A stretch of DNA of 56,771 nucleotides from Pseudobdellovibrionaceae bacterium (GTDB lineage Bacteria; Bdellovibrionota; Bdellovibrionia; Bdellovibrionales; JAMPXM01). This document shows, in pieces, positions 27,465-35,634 of the stretch. The stretch is from assembly GCA_021463345.1 (NCBI GenBank), contig JAJTYM010000021.1, positions 1 through 56,771 of the forward strand. Reading direction: 5' to 3'. Each line of letters begins with the position of its first letter. Positions within the stretch are counted from its first letter, which is position 1. The notes under the pieces are model-generated. The model had not been told where the DNA came from. It did not search any database and worked only from the letters and a program-made list of their open reading frames with translations. A program made the position numbers and the translations under genes.

Positions 27465-28334
27465 TCACTTCTCCCCGCTTTTGACGATCTGTAAAGCTTG
27501 CCCGCCGATCAGGAGGACGAGGCTGACGACGATCGCGATGATCAGGAGCCAACGCAGCAGCTTGCCGAAGCCGAACTCCTCTTCCCGGTCCTCGCGTTCT
27601 TTTGCGATCGCGCGTTTCGCCTCGTACGTCATGACTTTTGGGCGGAGAGCGGCGCCCTCGCTCTCCGGAGAGACCCTGGTCGTGATCGGCTTTTCCTTTC
27701 CCCCTTGTTCGAGCTCGCGTTCCGCGAAGAACCTGCGATCCAAGGACATGCGGCCGACCCGCCCGCTCTCCGGGTTCAGCGTCGCGACTGGCCGCGGCCG
27801 ACCCTTGGAGACTTCGAGGGATTTCGGGCCCTCGGACGACTCCTCCGCCACCTCTCCGACCGGAGTTTGCGGCGGCCGGCCCCGCCGATTGACGAGACTT
27901 GCAGCCGTCCCGGGCCGAGAACCATATCCGCCGCTGTCGGCTCCGCTGCCACCGCCGCTCCCGTCAGGGGAATCCGAGCCCGATCCACCGCTTCTCCCGC
28001 CCTTCCCGTCCCCGGCGACATCACCGCGGCGGGCGCCGGGGCCGCCGTTTCCGCCGCCACCGGCGCCAAGCGGACCTGGTGACCCGCTATTGGCGTCGAA
28101 AGGCTGGAAGAACTGGTCGCAAACCGCGTTTCCGGCCTGCGCGCCGAGCGTTGGCATTTCGCCCGTTTCCAGAAGGCAGGCGACGTAGTTGCCGAAAAAA
28201 TTCATGACGTAATTCCTGAAGGCGGAGTTGAACTGATAAGCGACGCCCAAGAGGATGCCGATCACGACGACGAGTACGAGGATATACTCAATGATCGCCT
28301 GCCCGCTCTGGCTATGGATCGTCCGGCGCTTCAT
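27465..28334 (-). CDS. Prepilin-like protein with glycine-rich linker and C-terminal membrane segment
   Basis: A 289-residue protein. It starts with a class III (Flp/TadE) prepilin leader: a basic stretch then SG cut before QAIIEY, with Glu at +5 and Tyr at +6, followed by a long hydrophobic helix. Residues about 85-140 are a glycine- and serine-rich linker of low complexity. A second hydrophobic helix sits near the C-terminus (about 262-282, LLRWLLIIAIVVSLVLLIGG). Normal Flp pilins are under 80 residues and have one helix, so this may be a processed anchor or tip-like part of the Tad pilus. It is divergent from the TPR gene at 28431. The ribosome site is weak. Confidence 0.72.
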   Translation of the reverse strand: MKRRTIHSQSGQAIIEYILVLVVVIGILLGVAYQFNSAFRNYVMNFFGNYVACLLETGEMPTLGAQAGNAVCDQFFQPFDANSGSPGPLGAGGGGNGGPGARRGDVAGDGKGGRSGGSGSDSPDGSGGGSGADSGGYGSRPGTAASLVNRRGRPPQTPVGEVAEESSEGPKSLEVSKGRPRPVATLNPESGRVGRMSLDRRFFAERELEQGGKEKPITTRVSPESEGAALRPKVMTYEAKRAIAKEREDREEEFGFGKLLRWLLIIAIVVSLVLLIGGQALQIVKSGEK

Positions 28335-28430
28335 CCCTGCGTCCGCCTTTGGCTTCAGACACTTTCGATTCGAGCCGATACGAACTCCATTGGATCGGCT
28401 ACTTACCTAAACGGCGGAATCGGCCTTGAA

Positions 28431-29747
28431 ATGAAGTACGGCTCGGGAAACTTCATGATAATCGCAGCTTTGGCCCTGAGCGCGGGTTCCGCGAGCTCTC
28501 AGGTTCCGGACGTTCCGTCGGCGCTCCCGATGACGGATCCCCCCGTGACGGACCAGCCGTCCGGCCAGATTTCTGCCCCGTCCCCCGTCAACATGATCAC
28601 GATCAAACCAGGCGCGGCCCCGAGCCCGGGCGCGGCTTCGGCGACGCCGGCGCCCGGCGGAACGCCGGCCCCGACCGCCGTCGAGGTCATGACCTGGAGC
28701 ACGAAAGCCCTCGCCGACGAAGTCGCCCTGAGCGCTCGCAATCCGGAAACGAAACCAAAGCGGAAAAAAGGCGCGGCCCTCCCCGAGTCCAAAATCGCGG
28801 AACTCCGGACGAGGATCGCACGGGACGAAAAAGACATCAAAACCCGCCTCAAACTGGCCGAACACTACGAAGCCGAGCAACAGCCGGGCAAGATGGTGGA
28901 ACTCCTGAGGCCGGTCGCCGCCGATCTGTCGCGCAAGGGCTTATTGCTCCTGGCCCGCGCTTATCAACTGCAAAAGGACTACAAAGAAGAAATCCGCGTG
29001 CTCGAGATCCTGCGGGCGCGAAAGGAAAAGGATTACCACGTCCAATACTCGCTTGGCGTGGCGTACTCGAATTTCGGCGACCGCGCGAGCGCCATCGACC
29101 GCCTGGAGGAATCGCGCAGACTCAATGGCCGGTACTACCCGGCGTACGAAGCCCTGCTGCGCGAAACGAAGCGCGACAGCCGTTGGAACGATGCGCTGTC
29201 GATCGCGCAGGACACGGTCGGTAAATTCGGCGGGAAAGCGAAATACATGGGCGAACTCTGCCTCCTCTACGCCTTCAACGGGTACCTCGAAAAAGCCGAT
29301 GAAGTCTGTCGAACGGCGCTTTCGAAGGACCCCAGAAATCCGCGCACCCACGTCGTGCTCGCTCTGGTCGTGAAAGACAAAGACGGGCTCGACGCGAGCG
29401 AAAGGATCCTCAAGAAAGCAGCCCATCAATTCCCGTCGTCCGAACTCGCTCAATGGGCCGCGGCCGAGCTCTACTGGGAAAAGAAAAACCAGTTCGCGGC
29501 GCTCAAGCATTACCGGGCCGCGGTCAAGGCCGAACCGGATTCGGCCCGTTCGCAGATCGGTCTCGCCCGCGCCGCATTCGAGGAAAAGCGGTATGAAGAG
29601 GCCCTGCGCGCCTTCGTGCGGGCGTGCGTCCTCAACCGCGTCTACGTACAGGATTTGCGCAAGTCGGCCAGCGCTCTCCGCCGCGCGGCCAACTCCGAGT
29701 GGTCATCGAAGTACGACGGCGCCATCGGCAAATGCGGCATCCTCTGA
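28431..29747 (+). CDS. Secreted TPR-repeat protein (TadD-like)
   Basis: A 438-residue protein with an N-terminal signal peptide (about 1-24, ending AGSASSQ), a Pro/Ala-rich disordered part to about residue 90 and then tetratricopeptide repeats to the end (for example LLLLARAYQLQKDYKEEIRV and VQYSLGVAYSNFGDRASAID). Tad loci usually encode a TPR protein, TadD, needed for pilus assembly; this one may fill that role. The ATG at 28431 is chosen because it starts the signal peptide. It is divergent from the prepilin-like gene and convergent with the BMC-like gene. Confidence 0.75.
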   Translation: MKYGSGNFMIIAALALSAGSASSQVPDVPSALPMTDPPVTDQPSGQISAPSPVNMITIKPGAAPSPGAASATPAPGGTPAPTAVEVMTWSTKALADEVALSARNPETKPKRKKGAALPESKIAELRTRIARDEKDIKTRLKLAEHYEAEQQPGKMVELLRPVAADLSRKGLLLLARAYQLQKDYKEEIRVLEILRARKEKDYHVQYSLGVAYSNFGDRASAIDRLEESRRLNGRYYPAYEALLRETKRDSRWNDALSIAQDTVGKFGGKAKYMGELCLLYAFNGYLEKADEVCRTALSKDPRNPRTHVVLALVVKDKDGLDASERILKKAAHQFPSSELAQWAAAELYWEKKNQFAALKHYRAAVKAEPDSARSQIGLARAAFEEKRYEEALRAFVRACVLNRVYVQDLRKSASALRRAANSEWSSKYDGAIGKCGIL

Positions 29748-29774
29748 CGACCAAGAGGGGGGGCCAAAGGAAAT

Positions 29775-30356
29775 TCAAACCTCGCCGTCAAGATTGAAGA
29801 ACGCGCGGAACGAGGCCGGCGCGCCGTCGATGACTTCGACGCGTCCGGCGCGCACGGCCTGCTTGAGCCGGGTGCGCGCGTCTTCCGCAGCCGAGGCCGT
29901 GATCGCCGCAGGGCCGGTGAAGAAACCGACTCCCCCTCCGAAAGCGCCGCGACCGCCCTTGAGCTCGATGACCTCCAGACCGTTCTGGAGGAGCGCCTGG
30001 GAGACGACCAACAGCCCCGAAGTCGAATCCGCATCGACGACGAGCAGGCTCTCCCCCACGCTCCGTTGCGACAGGGAGAACAACGCCGGCAAGAGCCGCT
30101 CGTCCGGATCTTCGATCAGATCGAGATCTTCCAGCAGGTCCGCAGCGAACGTCTCGCAGAGACGGCGAACGTCGGCCTGCGCCGCTCTCAGGGCGCTCGT
30201 CGGCCCCTGGATCAAGATCAGGAACCGGTCCGCGCGCACCGGGGCGGCCTCGACGATCGTCGCGCCGGGATGGCGGGACGCCGCCGCCAAAGCCTGGTAA
30301 CCGAGTGCGACCGAGCCGATTTCGAAGACCGCGAGCGCTGGACCGTCTGAAGGCAT
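29775..30356 (-). CDS. Orphan tandem BMC-domain-like (BMC-T) protein
   Basis: A 193-residue protein that looks like two copies of the bacterial microcompartment shell fold. Copy one begins ALAVFEIGSVALGYQALAAA and ends with a FLILIQGPTSALRAA strand-helix; copy two begins SLLVVDADSTSGLLVVSQAL and has the GGGVGFFTGPAAI strand-turn-helix. The order (short strand, Ala-rich helix, strand, GP or GD turn, Ala-rich helix) and the length match PduT/EtuB-type BMC-T proteins. No microcompartment enzymes, BMC-H or pentamer genes are in the window. The start at 30356 follows GGGGAACAGG. It sits between Tad genes on the opposite strand. The domain call is by eye. Confidence 0.62.
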   Translation of the reverse strand: MPSDGPALAVFEIGSVALGYQALAAASRHPGATIVEAAPVRADRFLILIQGPTSALRAAQADVRRLCETFAADLLEDLDLIEDPDERLLPALFSLSQRSVGESLLVVDADSTSGLLVVSQALLQNGLEVIELKGGRGAFGGGVGFFTGPAAITASAAEDARTRLKQAVRAGRVEVIDGAPASFRAFFNLDGEV

Positions 30357-30650
30357 CCTGTTCCCCTTCGGTTTTCCTCTTCGTCGCCCGCCGCCTCGGG
30401 TCCTGTCAAGCGGCGCGACACCGTCCCGAATCGAAACACGGAAGCGTCGACTCGGGCGACAGGACGTTTTTTTCACGAGCCGGTTTCCCTCCGTGTTATT
30501 CTGTGGATACGCCCGTTCCCTCCCCGCCGACGTCGCCTGTGCCCGGACCTGAATCCAGCTCACGTTCGCTCTGAAATCCAAAGTCAACTCGAACGCTTAG
30601 GCTCAATTCAGAGCGCCGTTCGGCCGATACTCTGGTGAAGGGAGAAATGC

Positions 30651-30839
30651 ATGAAGAACCTGAAAAACACCGTGAAGTCGCTTTGGAAAGACGAGTCCGC
30701 CCAGGGTATGACCGAATACATCCTGCTCGTCGTTGTCGTGCTCGCGATCGCGATGATCTTCAAAGAACGCATCAAAGAATTCGTCAGCTCGAAGCTCGGC
30801 GAGATCGGCTCCGACATGGGCAATTTCAAAAGTCAGTGA
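30651..30839 (+). CDS. flp: Flp-family pilin (major Tad pilin)
   Basis: A 62-residue prepilin. A short basic leader precedes QGMTEYILLVVVVLA, where cleavage after Ala-18 would put Glu at +5 and Tyr at +6, the Flp hallmark. The rest is one hydrophobic helix and a short charged tail (KLGEIGSDMGNF). Flp pilins are processed by the TadV/CpaA peptidase and assembled by TadA/TadB/TadC into adhesive bundled pili. AAGGGAG lies six bases before the ATG. It is the first gene of a long operon running to at least 40745. Confidence 0.93.
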   Translation: MKNLKNTVKSLWKDESAQGMTEYILLVVVVLAIAMIFKERIKEFVSSKLGEIGSDMGNFKSQ

Positions 30840-30892
30840 GCCTCGCCTTGTTGAACGGACGCTGAAACGTTTCGATCCAGTCTGGAGATCAC

Positions 30893-31114
30893 GTGACCAC
30901 GGAAGCGGTTTTACTTTTGGGTCTTTTCGCGTTCCTGCTTCTCGGGGCTTTCCTTGGGGACAGCGGGCCGCGCAACGTTTTCAACAGTTCGGGGCCGCGA
31001 CTGGGAGCGCGGCTCGAGCGGCACATCTCCACGGGCCAAGGGTTCTTGACCAAGGGCGCGCGCGCGCCGGCATGGACGAAGCCCGACGCCAACGAACCAG
31101 CGGGGACGTTTTGA
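30893..31114 (+). CDS. Small Tad-locus membrane protein
   Basis: A 73-residue protein from GTG, with GGAG five bases before it. It begins MTTEAVLLLGLFAFLLLG, a hydrophobic helix that looks like a TadE-type pilin core without a leader (Glu near the N-terminus), then a hydrophilic tail. It lies 53 bases after flp and two bases before the prepilin peptidase gene, so coupled translation is likely. No family is recognised. Confidence 0.62.
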   Translation: MTTEAVLLLGLFAFLLLGAFLGDSGPRNVFNSSGPRLGARLERHISTGQGFLTKGARAPAWTKPDANEPAGTF

Positions 31115-31116
31115 CC

Positions 31117-31623
31117 ATGAACGCGGACGCAACGCTCATTTCAGCCCCGACCCTCATCGCCGCTGGCGTCCTGTTCGCCGGCGTGATCGACGATCTGCGT
31201 TCGCGGAAATTCCACAACTGGCTTTTCCTCGTCTGCGCGGCGGTGGCGCTCGCGGGAGCGCTTGCGGCCCACGGACCTTACGGATTCATTCACGGCGCGC
31301 TCGGCTTTTTCGCGGGCGTCGCGGCGCTGCTGCCATTCGTGCTCATCCGGGCCGTCGGCGCCGGCGACATGAAACTGATCGGAGCCTTCGGGATCATCGC
31401 CGGCTGGAACGTCACGCTCCACACCGCCCTGTACGCGCTCGCCTGGGGAGCGGTGTTCGGCGGCGCGCGCGCTCTGGTCAGAGGCCAAGCCACCGCTCTC
31501 GCCAGCAACATGGCGCAGATCGCCCTGTCCCGGAAAAGCGAGGGCCTTGACCTTCAGCAATTCCCCTACGCGATCGCGATCCTGTTCGGCTGGCTTTCGT
31601 ACCTCACGATCGGGGGATCGTGA
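31117..31623 (+). CDS. cpaA: Prepilin peptidase (TadV/CpaA, A24 family)
   Basis: A 168-residue membrane aspartyl protease. The two catalytic aspartates are seen in GVIDDLRSRKF (D25/D26) and in the GxGD motif VGAGDMKL (D84), with several membrane helices around them. It cuts the leaders of Flp and TadE/F pilins; six candidate substrates are encoded nearby. The ATG at 31117 is chosen because it begins the first helix; the longer frame overlaps the previous gene. The stop overlaps the next ATG by one base. Confidence 0.9.
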   Translation: MNADATLISAPTLIAAGVLFAGVIDDLRSRKFHNWLFLVCAAVALAGALAAHGPYGFIHGALGFFAGVAALLPFVLIRAVGAGDMKLIGAFGIIAGWNVTLHTALYALAWGAVFGGARALVRGQATALASNMAQIALSRKSEGLDLQQFPYAIAILFGWLSYLTIGGS

Positions 31624-31892
31624 TGGCGACGTCCAGGGGGCTTCAACCGCAGGCGGGGCAAATCACGATCGAAGCGGTGCTTCTGCTTTCGGTCTTCGTG
31701 ATCGTCGCGAGCCTCGTGGCACAATACAGCCGCGAGGCCGGGATGCTGAAAGCCTTCGTTTCCGGCCCTTGGGTGCATCTTCAGGGCATGATCGAAAACG
31801 GCGTCTGGGAGCCGTCCGTTCCTGGCCGATCGAAGCATCCCAACAAATCCACGCGGCAGCAGACGGTCCGCGGCGACGGAGTCGAGCAATGA
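31623..31892 (+). CDS. TadE/F-like minor prepilin, small
   Basis: An 89-residue prepilin-like protein. The leader ends in AG before QITIEAVLLLSVF, placing Glu at +5 as required for processing, followed by a hydrophobic helix. The tail has no cysteines. Its ATG overlaps the peptidase stop and its stop overlaps the next gene by four bases (ATGA). Minor pilins of this type usually prime or cap pilus assembly. Confidence 0.75.
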   Translation: MATSRGLQPQAGQITIEAVLLLSVFVIVASLVAQYSREAGMLKAFVSGPWVHLQGMIENGVWEPSVPGRSKHPNKSTRQQTVRGDGVEQ

Positions 31893-32527
31893 GTCGGGCC
31901 GCGGGAAAGAATGTTCGTCGCATGGCGACCCTGCGGGGCGAACGGGGCGCGCTCACCCTGGACTTCCTGTTCGCGTTCACGCTCGTCTTCGGGATGACGC
32001 TGATCCTCTTCGGCTTCTGCCTGTCGCTCTCGATCGTCGAAGTCACCCAGTACATCACTTTCTCGACGGCTCGGAACTATTACGCCGGCCATGTTTCCCG
32101 TCAGATGCAGACCGACGCGGCTACCCGGAAATTCGAGCACCTCACCAAGAGGACGGAGCCGTTCGCCACCCTGTACGCCAACGGCTGGTACCAGCTCGGC
32201 CCGCTCGAAGTCGGTCCCCAGGCCGAGCGGCAAACGCTCGCCGAATACACCCATCCCGGAGACCGTTCCGACCGGAACACGTTCGTCGGCGCCCGCGTCG
32301 CCTTGAACGCGAAAGTGCTCGAAATGAGGATCCCCTTCTTCGGGGACACCTACGACGATGAAGACGGTTTCGTCGCCCAGGTTTCGACCTTCCTTGGCAG
32401 GTCTCCGACGGAACAGGAAACGAGGGCGGTGAACGCGGAACGGTTCACGGCGATCCGCCAACTGAACGCGATCTACCAACAGGCGCCGGAAGGGGGCTAC
32501 GCCCTCATCTGCGACAACGGGTGCTGA
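31889..32527 (+). CDS. TadE/F-like minor prepilin
   Basis: A 212-residue protein with a prepilin-type N-terminus: basic leader, Gly cut site before ALTLDFLFAFTLVFG, with Asp at +5 in place of the usual Glu. A hydrophobic helix follows, then a globular C-terminal domain rich in aromatic residues (NGWYQLGPLEVGPQ) and two C-terminal cysteines (ICDNGC). The ATG at 31889 overlaps the previous stop; an earlier start in this frame would read through the upstream gene. It fits a TadE/TadF/TadG-type minor pilin. Confidence 0.76.
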   Translation: MSRAAGKNVRRMATLRGERGALTLDFLFAFTLVFGMTLILFGFCLSLSIVEVTQYITFSTARNYYAGHVSRQMQTDAATRKFEHLTKRTEPFATLYANGWYQLGPLEVGPQAERQTLAEYTHPGDRSDRNTFVGARVALNAKVLEMRIPFFGDTYDDEDGFVAQVSTFLGRSPTEQETRAVNAERFTAIRQLNAIYQQAPEGGYALICDNGC

Positions 32528-32528
32528 G

Positions 32529-33023
32529 ATGAGGGACAAGAAGGGGAAAACGGACGGACGAGCCGGGGAAAGCGGCATGGCGACGCTCGAAGCGCTGCCG
32601 TTGCTGATCGTCTTCATGGTGCTGTTCGCGTACGCTCTCGGCTCTTTCGGGGTGATTCACAGCGGGATCCTGAACTCGATCGCGGCGCGCAACTACGCTT
32701 TCGAAATCTTCCGTCACCGCACGAACCTGGCGTACCTGCGCTCGAACACGCCGAACGCGATGTACTACACGGATATTCACAACCGCGTGCACGCGATCAC
32801 GTCCGAGCACGTGAGCGAAGACGATCGCTTCTTCGCGACCGAGCGCCGGATCGCCATGGGGCTGAACACGAGCGTTCTCAACCGCGACACCCCGGACGTG
32901 CACAACAACCAGATTTACGGGATCCAGGACGGGACGAGGAACAGTACGATCGAAGCCAACCCGGCTTGGATCATGACCCAGTACGGGATCTGTCTCGACG
33001 CCGACTGCGGCGGCGAAAACTGA
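32529..33023 (+). CDS. TadE-like minor prepilin
   Basis: A 164-residue prepilin-like protein. The leader ends in SG before MATLEALPLLIVFMVLF, with Glu at +5. The globular part ends in two cysteines (CLDADC). It is one base after the previous gene. Three successive leader-bearing proteins with different globular parts suggest a heteromeric minor-pilin complex. The start is the ATG with GAGATG context; translation is likely coupled. Confidence 0.8.
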   Translation: MRDKKGKTDGRAGESGMATLEALPLLIVFMVLFAYALGSFGVIHSGILNSIAARNYAFEIFRHRTNLAYLRSNTPNAMYYTDIHNRVHAITSEHVSEDDRFFATERRIAMGLNTSVLNRDTPDVHNNQIYGIQDGTRNSTIEANPAWIMTQYGICLDADCGGEN

Positions 33024-33045
33024 GGAAAGGGCGAAGGAACCGACC

Positions 33046-33921
33046 ATGAACCCCAACGAGACCCGCACATTATGGATCAGCGTCTTCGCGGCCCTGTTCG
33101 CGATTTTCCTGCTGTACAGCTGGTCGCAGGAGCAAAAGGCCTCGATCGCCAAGCAGTTCGGCACGAGCAAGCGCGTCGTCGTCGCCGCCAAGGACATCAC
33201 CGAACTCGAAACCATCGACGAATCCAAACTCGAAATCGTCGAGCGCCCCGTCGACTTCATCGAACCGGAAGCGATCAACGACATCGAGATCGCGGTCGGC
33301 CAAGTCGCCGCCGCTCCGATAAAAAAGGGGGAGCAGGTCCTGCAAACCAAACTCCTCCTCCCCGGCCCCGAAACCGGCCTCTCGATGGAAGTCACTCCAG
33401 GCAAGCGCGCGATCACGATCCCGATCGACGACATGCGCGGCGTCTCGCGCCTTCTCCGGCCAGGCGACCGCATCGATCTCGTCGCCGCGCTCGATTCCGG
33501 GCGGGGCCAGGACCAGAAACGCGAAGTGCGCACGATCCTCCAGGACGTCGTGATCCTCGCCACCGGGCTCAAAATCGCCAACAAGATCCCGCGACGCCTG
33601 GAGCTCGACCCAAACGGGAAAACGGTCACTCAAATCAACCTGAGTGCGGACACGACGTTCACGAACATAACGATCGAATCGAAGCCCGAAGAGGCTCAAC
33701 AGCTCGTGTACATCCTCTCGACCTCGCCAGGCAGCTTGTTCGCGGTCCTCCGGCATCCCAACGACCGTTACATCTCCCCGCCGAAAACCACCACGGTCGA
33801 GGACATCCTCCAAAGACCCTCGATACCCCGTTTGCCCGCCGCGGCGCCGGTCGCCCCGCCGCCGGCGCCGGAACCCCCGCCCGCGCGCTCGTTGCCGCAG
33901 AAACGGGGGCCTCGCTTCTAA
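33046..33921 (+). CDS. cpaB: Tad pilus assembly protein CpaB/RcpC
   Basis: A 291-residue periplasmic protein anchored by one N-terminal helix (about 9-25). A SAF/beta-clip domain lies at residues 42-110 (VVVAAKDITELETIDES), and the RcpC/CpaB core follows with AITIPIDDMRGVSRLLRPGDRIDLVA. The C-terminus is proline-rich. CpaB interacts with the secretin CpaC in the periplasm. It stands between the minor pilin genes and cpaC, as in other Tad operons. Confidence 0.9.
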   Translation: MNPNETRTLWISVFAALFAIFLLYSWSQEQKASIAKQFGTSKRVVVAAKDITELETIDESKLEIVERPVDFIEPEAINDIEIAVGQVAAAPIKKGEQVLQTKLLLPGPETGLSMEVTPGKRAITIPIDDMRGVSRLLRPGDRIDLVAALDSGRGQDQKREVRTILQDVVILATGLKIANKIPRRLELDPNGKTVTQINLSADTTFTNITIESKPEEAQQLVYILSTSPGSLFAVLRHPNDRYISPPKTTTVEDILQRPSIPRLPAAAPVAPPPAPEPPPARSLPQKRGPRF

Positions 33922-33957
33922 CAGGTCAGCCAGGATCGCAAAGCCGATAGGGAAAAA

Positions 33958-35520
33958 ATGAAAACGTTAAGACCGGTTCAAAAATCATCGCTCCCGCTGC
34001 TGCTGGCGCTGACCCTCGCGCTCTCCGGGCACGTCGCGCCGCCCGTCGCCAGCGCGCAGACGCAGGTCGCCCCGGAGGGCGAAGAGCTTTCGATGGATCC
34101 GAACGCCAAAACCGATTCGGCGAAACAGAAGTTCATCACGCTCTACATCGGCATCGAACACCAGGAGAGACTCCCGTTCTGGCCCGACGGGGGGGAGCCG
34201 CGCGGCGATTACAAGCGCGTCGCTGAAATCCGGCCCGATCGCACCAACGGCGTCATCGTCTTCACGCCCAAGAAGGAAGGCATCGCGACCCTCACCATCC
34301 ACGGCAAGGGCGGGCAGAAGATCTATGAGTTCCGCATCGACGTCAAGAAGAGCAACCTGACCAAAGTGGCGCGCGAGATGCGCGAGCTGCTCGGCGATGT
34401 CGAAGGGATCGCGATCAAGATCATCAACAACCGCGTCGTCGTCGACGGCCAGGTGCTCCTGCCGCGCGACTTCAACCGCATCCATTCGGTGGTCAAACAG
34501 TATGAAGGCCAAGCGGCGACGATCGTGACCTTGAGCCCGAACGCACAACGCAAGATCGCTCAAATGATCGAGAACGACATCCGCAACCCCGAGATCACCG
34601 TCCGTGCCCTCAACGACAAGTTCATCCTCGAGGGCATGGCGAACACCCAGTCCGAGAAGGATCGCGCCTTCACGATCGCGCAGATGTACGTGCCGGACAT
34701 CATCGTCGAAGAGGCCGCGCGCGACGGGCTGGTGCAGAAACTCCGCCGCGAATTCGTCATCAACCTCATAGACGTGAAGCCCGCCCCCCCCGCCGAGCCC
34801 GGGAAGATCATCCAATTGGTGATCCACTTCGTGGAGCTCAAAAAGGACTATCAGAAGAATTTCAGCTTCCAGTGGATGCCTTCCCTGAGCGACGATTCCG
34901 GCGTCACGTTCGGCAACCAGAGCAACAACTCGAACTCCGGCATCGTCACCTCGATCACGGGCACGGTGAGCAACCTGCTCCCGAAGCTCAACTGGGCCAA
35001 GAAGCACGGCCACGCGCGAGTCCTGCAGAGTTCGACCCTCCTGATCCAGGACGGCAAGGAGGGAACGCTCTCCTCCCAGACCAAGATCCCGTACCCGATC
35101 ATCAACCAGCAGGGGCAGGCCGGCGTGCAATTCGCCGACGTGGGTTTGATCACCAACATCAAACCGCGCCTTTTCGGGCAGCGTTCCGACAGTGTTGAGC
35201 TCGTGATGGATTTCGGCGTCGGCAACTACCTCGGCGCCGACAAGGGGAACCCGATCATCGCCAACAACAAGCTGCAGACCCAGATCATCGTCCGCAGCGG
35301 CCAGAGCGCGGCGGTCGGCGGCCTGATCACGAACTCGTCCGGAACCGACTACAACAAGCTCCCCTCCAACACGCCCAGCAGCCCGTTGATCTCGCTCTAC
35401 GCTTCGAAAAACTTCCAACGCGACCAGAGCCAATTCGTCGTCTTCGTCACGCCCATCATCAAATCCTCAGCAAGCGCTGGGTCCGAGAAAGTAAAGAAAA
35501 AATTCCGCCTCCGAGACTGA
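33958..35520 (+). CDS. cpaC: Tad pilus secretin CpaC/RcpA
   Basis: A 520-residue outer-membrane channel. A signal peptide ending near residue 35 (VASAQ) is followed by an N-terminal domain, a BON-like segment around KIINNRVVVDGQVLLPRDF, and the C-terminal secretin domain with VLQSSTLLIQDGKEG, FADVGLITNIKPRL and QIIVRSGQSAAVGGLI. It forms the multimeric pore through which the pilus leaves the cell. Length and order fit the RcpA family. Confidence 0.93.
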   Translation: MKTLRPVQKSSLPLLLALTLALSGHVAPPVASAQTQVAPEGEELSMDPNAKTDSAKQKFITLYIGIEHQERLPFWPDGGEPRGDYKRVAEIRPDRTNGVIVFTPKKEGIATLTIHGKGGQKIYEFRIDVKKSNLTKVAREMRELLGDVEGIAIKIINNRVVVDGQVLLPRDFNRIHSVVKQYEGQAATIVTLSPNAQRKIAQMIENDIRNPEITVRALNDKFILEGMANTQSEKDRAFTIAQMYVPDIIVEEAARDGLVQKLRREFVINLIDVKPAPPAEPGKIIQLVIHFVELKKDYQKNFSFQWMPSLSDDSGVTFGNQSNNSNSGIVTSITGTVSNLLPKLNWAKKHGHARVLQSSTLLIQDGKEGTLSSQTKIPYPIINQQGQAGVQFADVGLITNIKPRLFGQRSDSVELVMDFGVGNYLGADKGNPIIANNKLQTQIIVRSGQSAAVGGLITNSSGTDYNKLPSNTPSSPLISLYASKNFQRDQSQFVVFVTPIIKSSASAGSEKVKKKFRLRD

Positions 35521-35591
35521 AAGGTGACACGCACCTTTCAAGACCGAGGTCCTCTCCCCGTCCATTGCTGGAGTGCCGATAACCCATTGAA

Positions 35592-35615
35592 GGGGCTGGG
35601 AATCCCAGCAGCCCC
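35592..35615 (+). promoter_or_regulatory. Hairpin between secretin and TadZ-TadA genes
   Basis: GGGGCT and AGCCCC can pair around a palindromic CTGGGAATCCCAG core, just before the ATG at 35635. There is no T tract, so it is more likely an RNA processing or attenuation element than a terminator. Confidence 0.35.
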
Positions 35616-35634
35616 CGAAGGGGTTTCAACGAGC

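Noticed and set aside
33985-35433. A 482-codon minus-strand frame
   Set aside because: Antisense to the secretin gene, no motif.
35524-35634. Longer start (GTG 35524) for the TadZ-TadA fusion
   Set aside because: The extra 37 residues look unlike any TadZ N-terminus and the GTG lacks a good ribosome site; a hairpin lies in this stretch.
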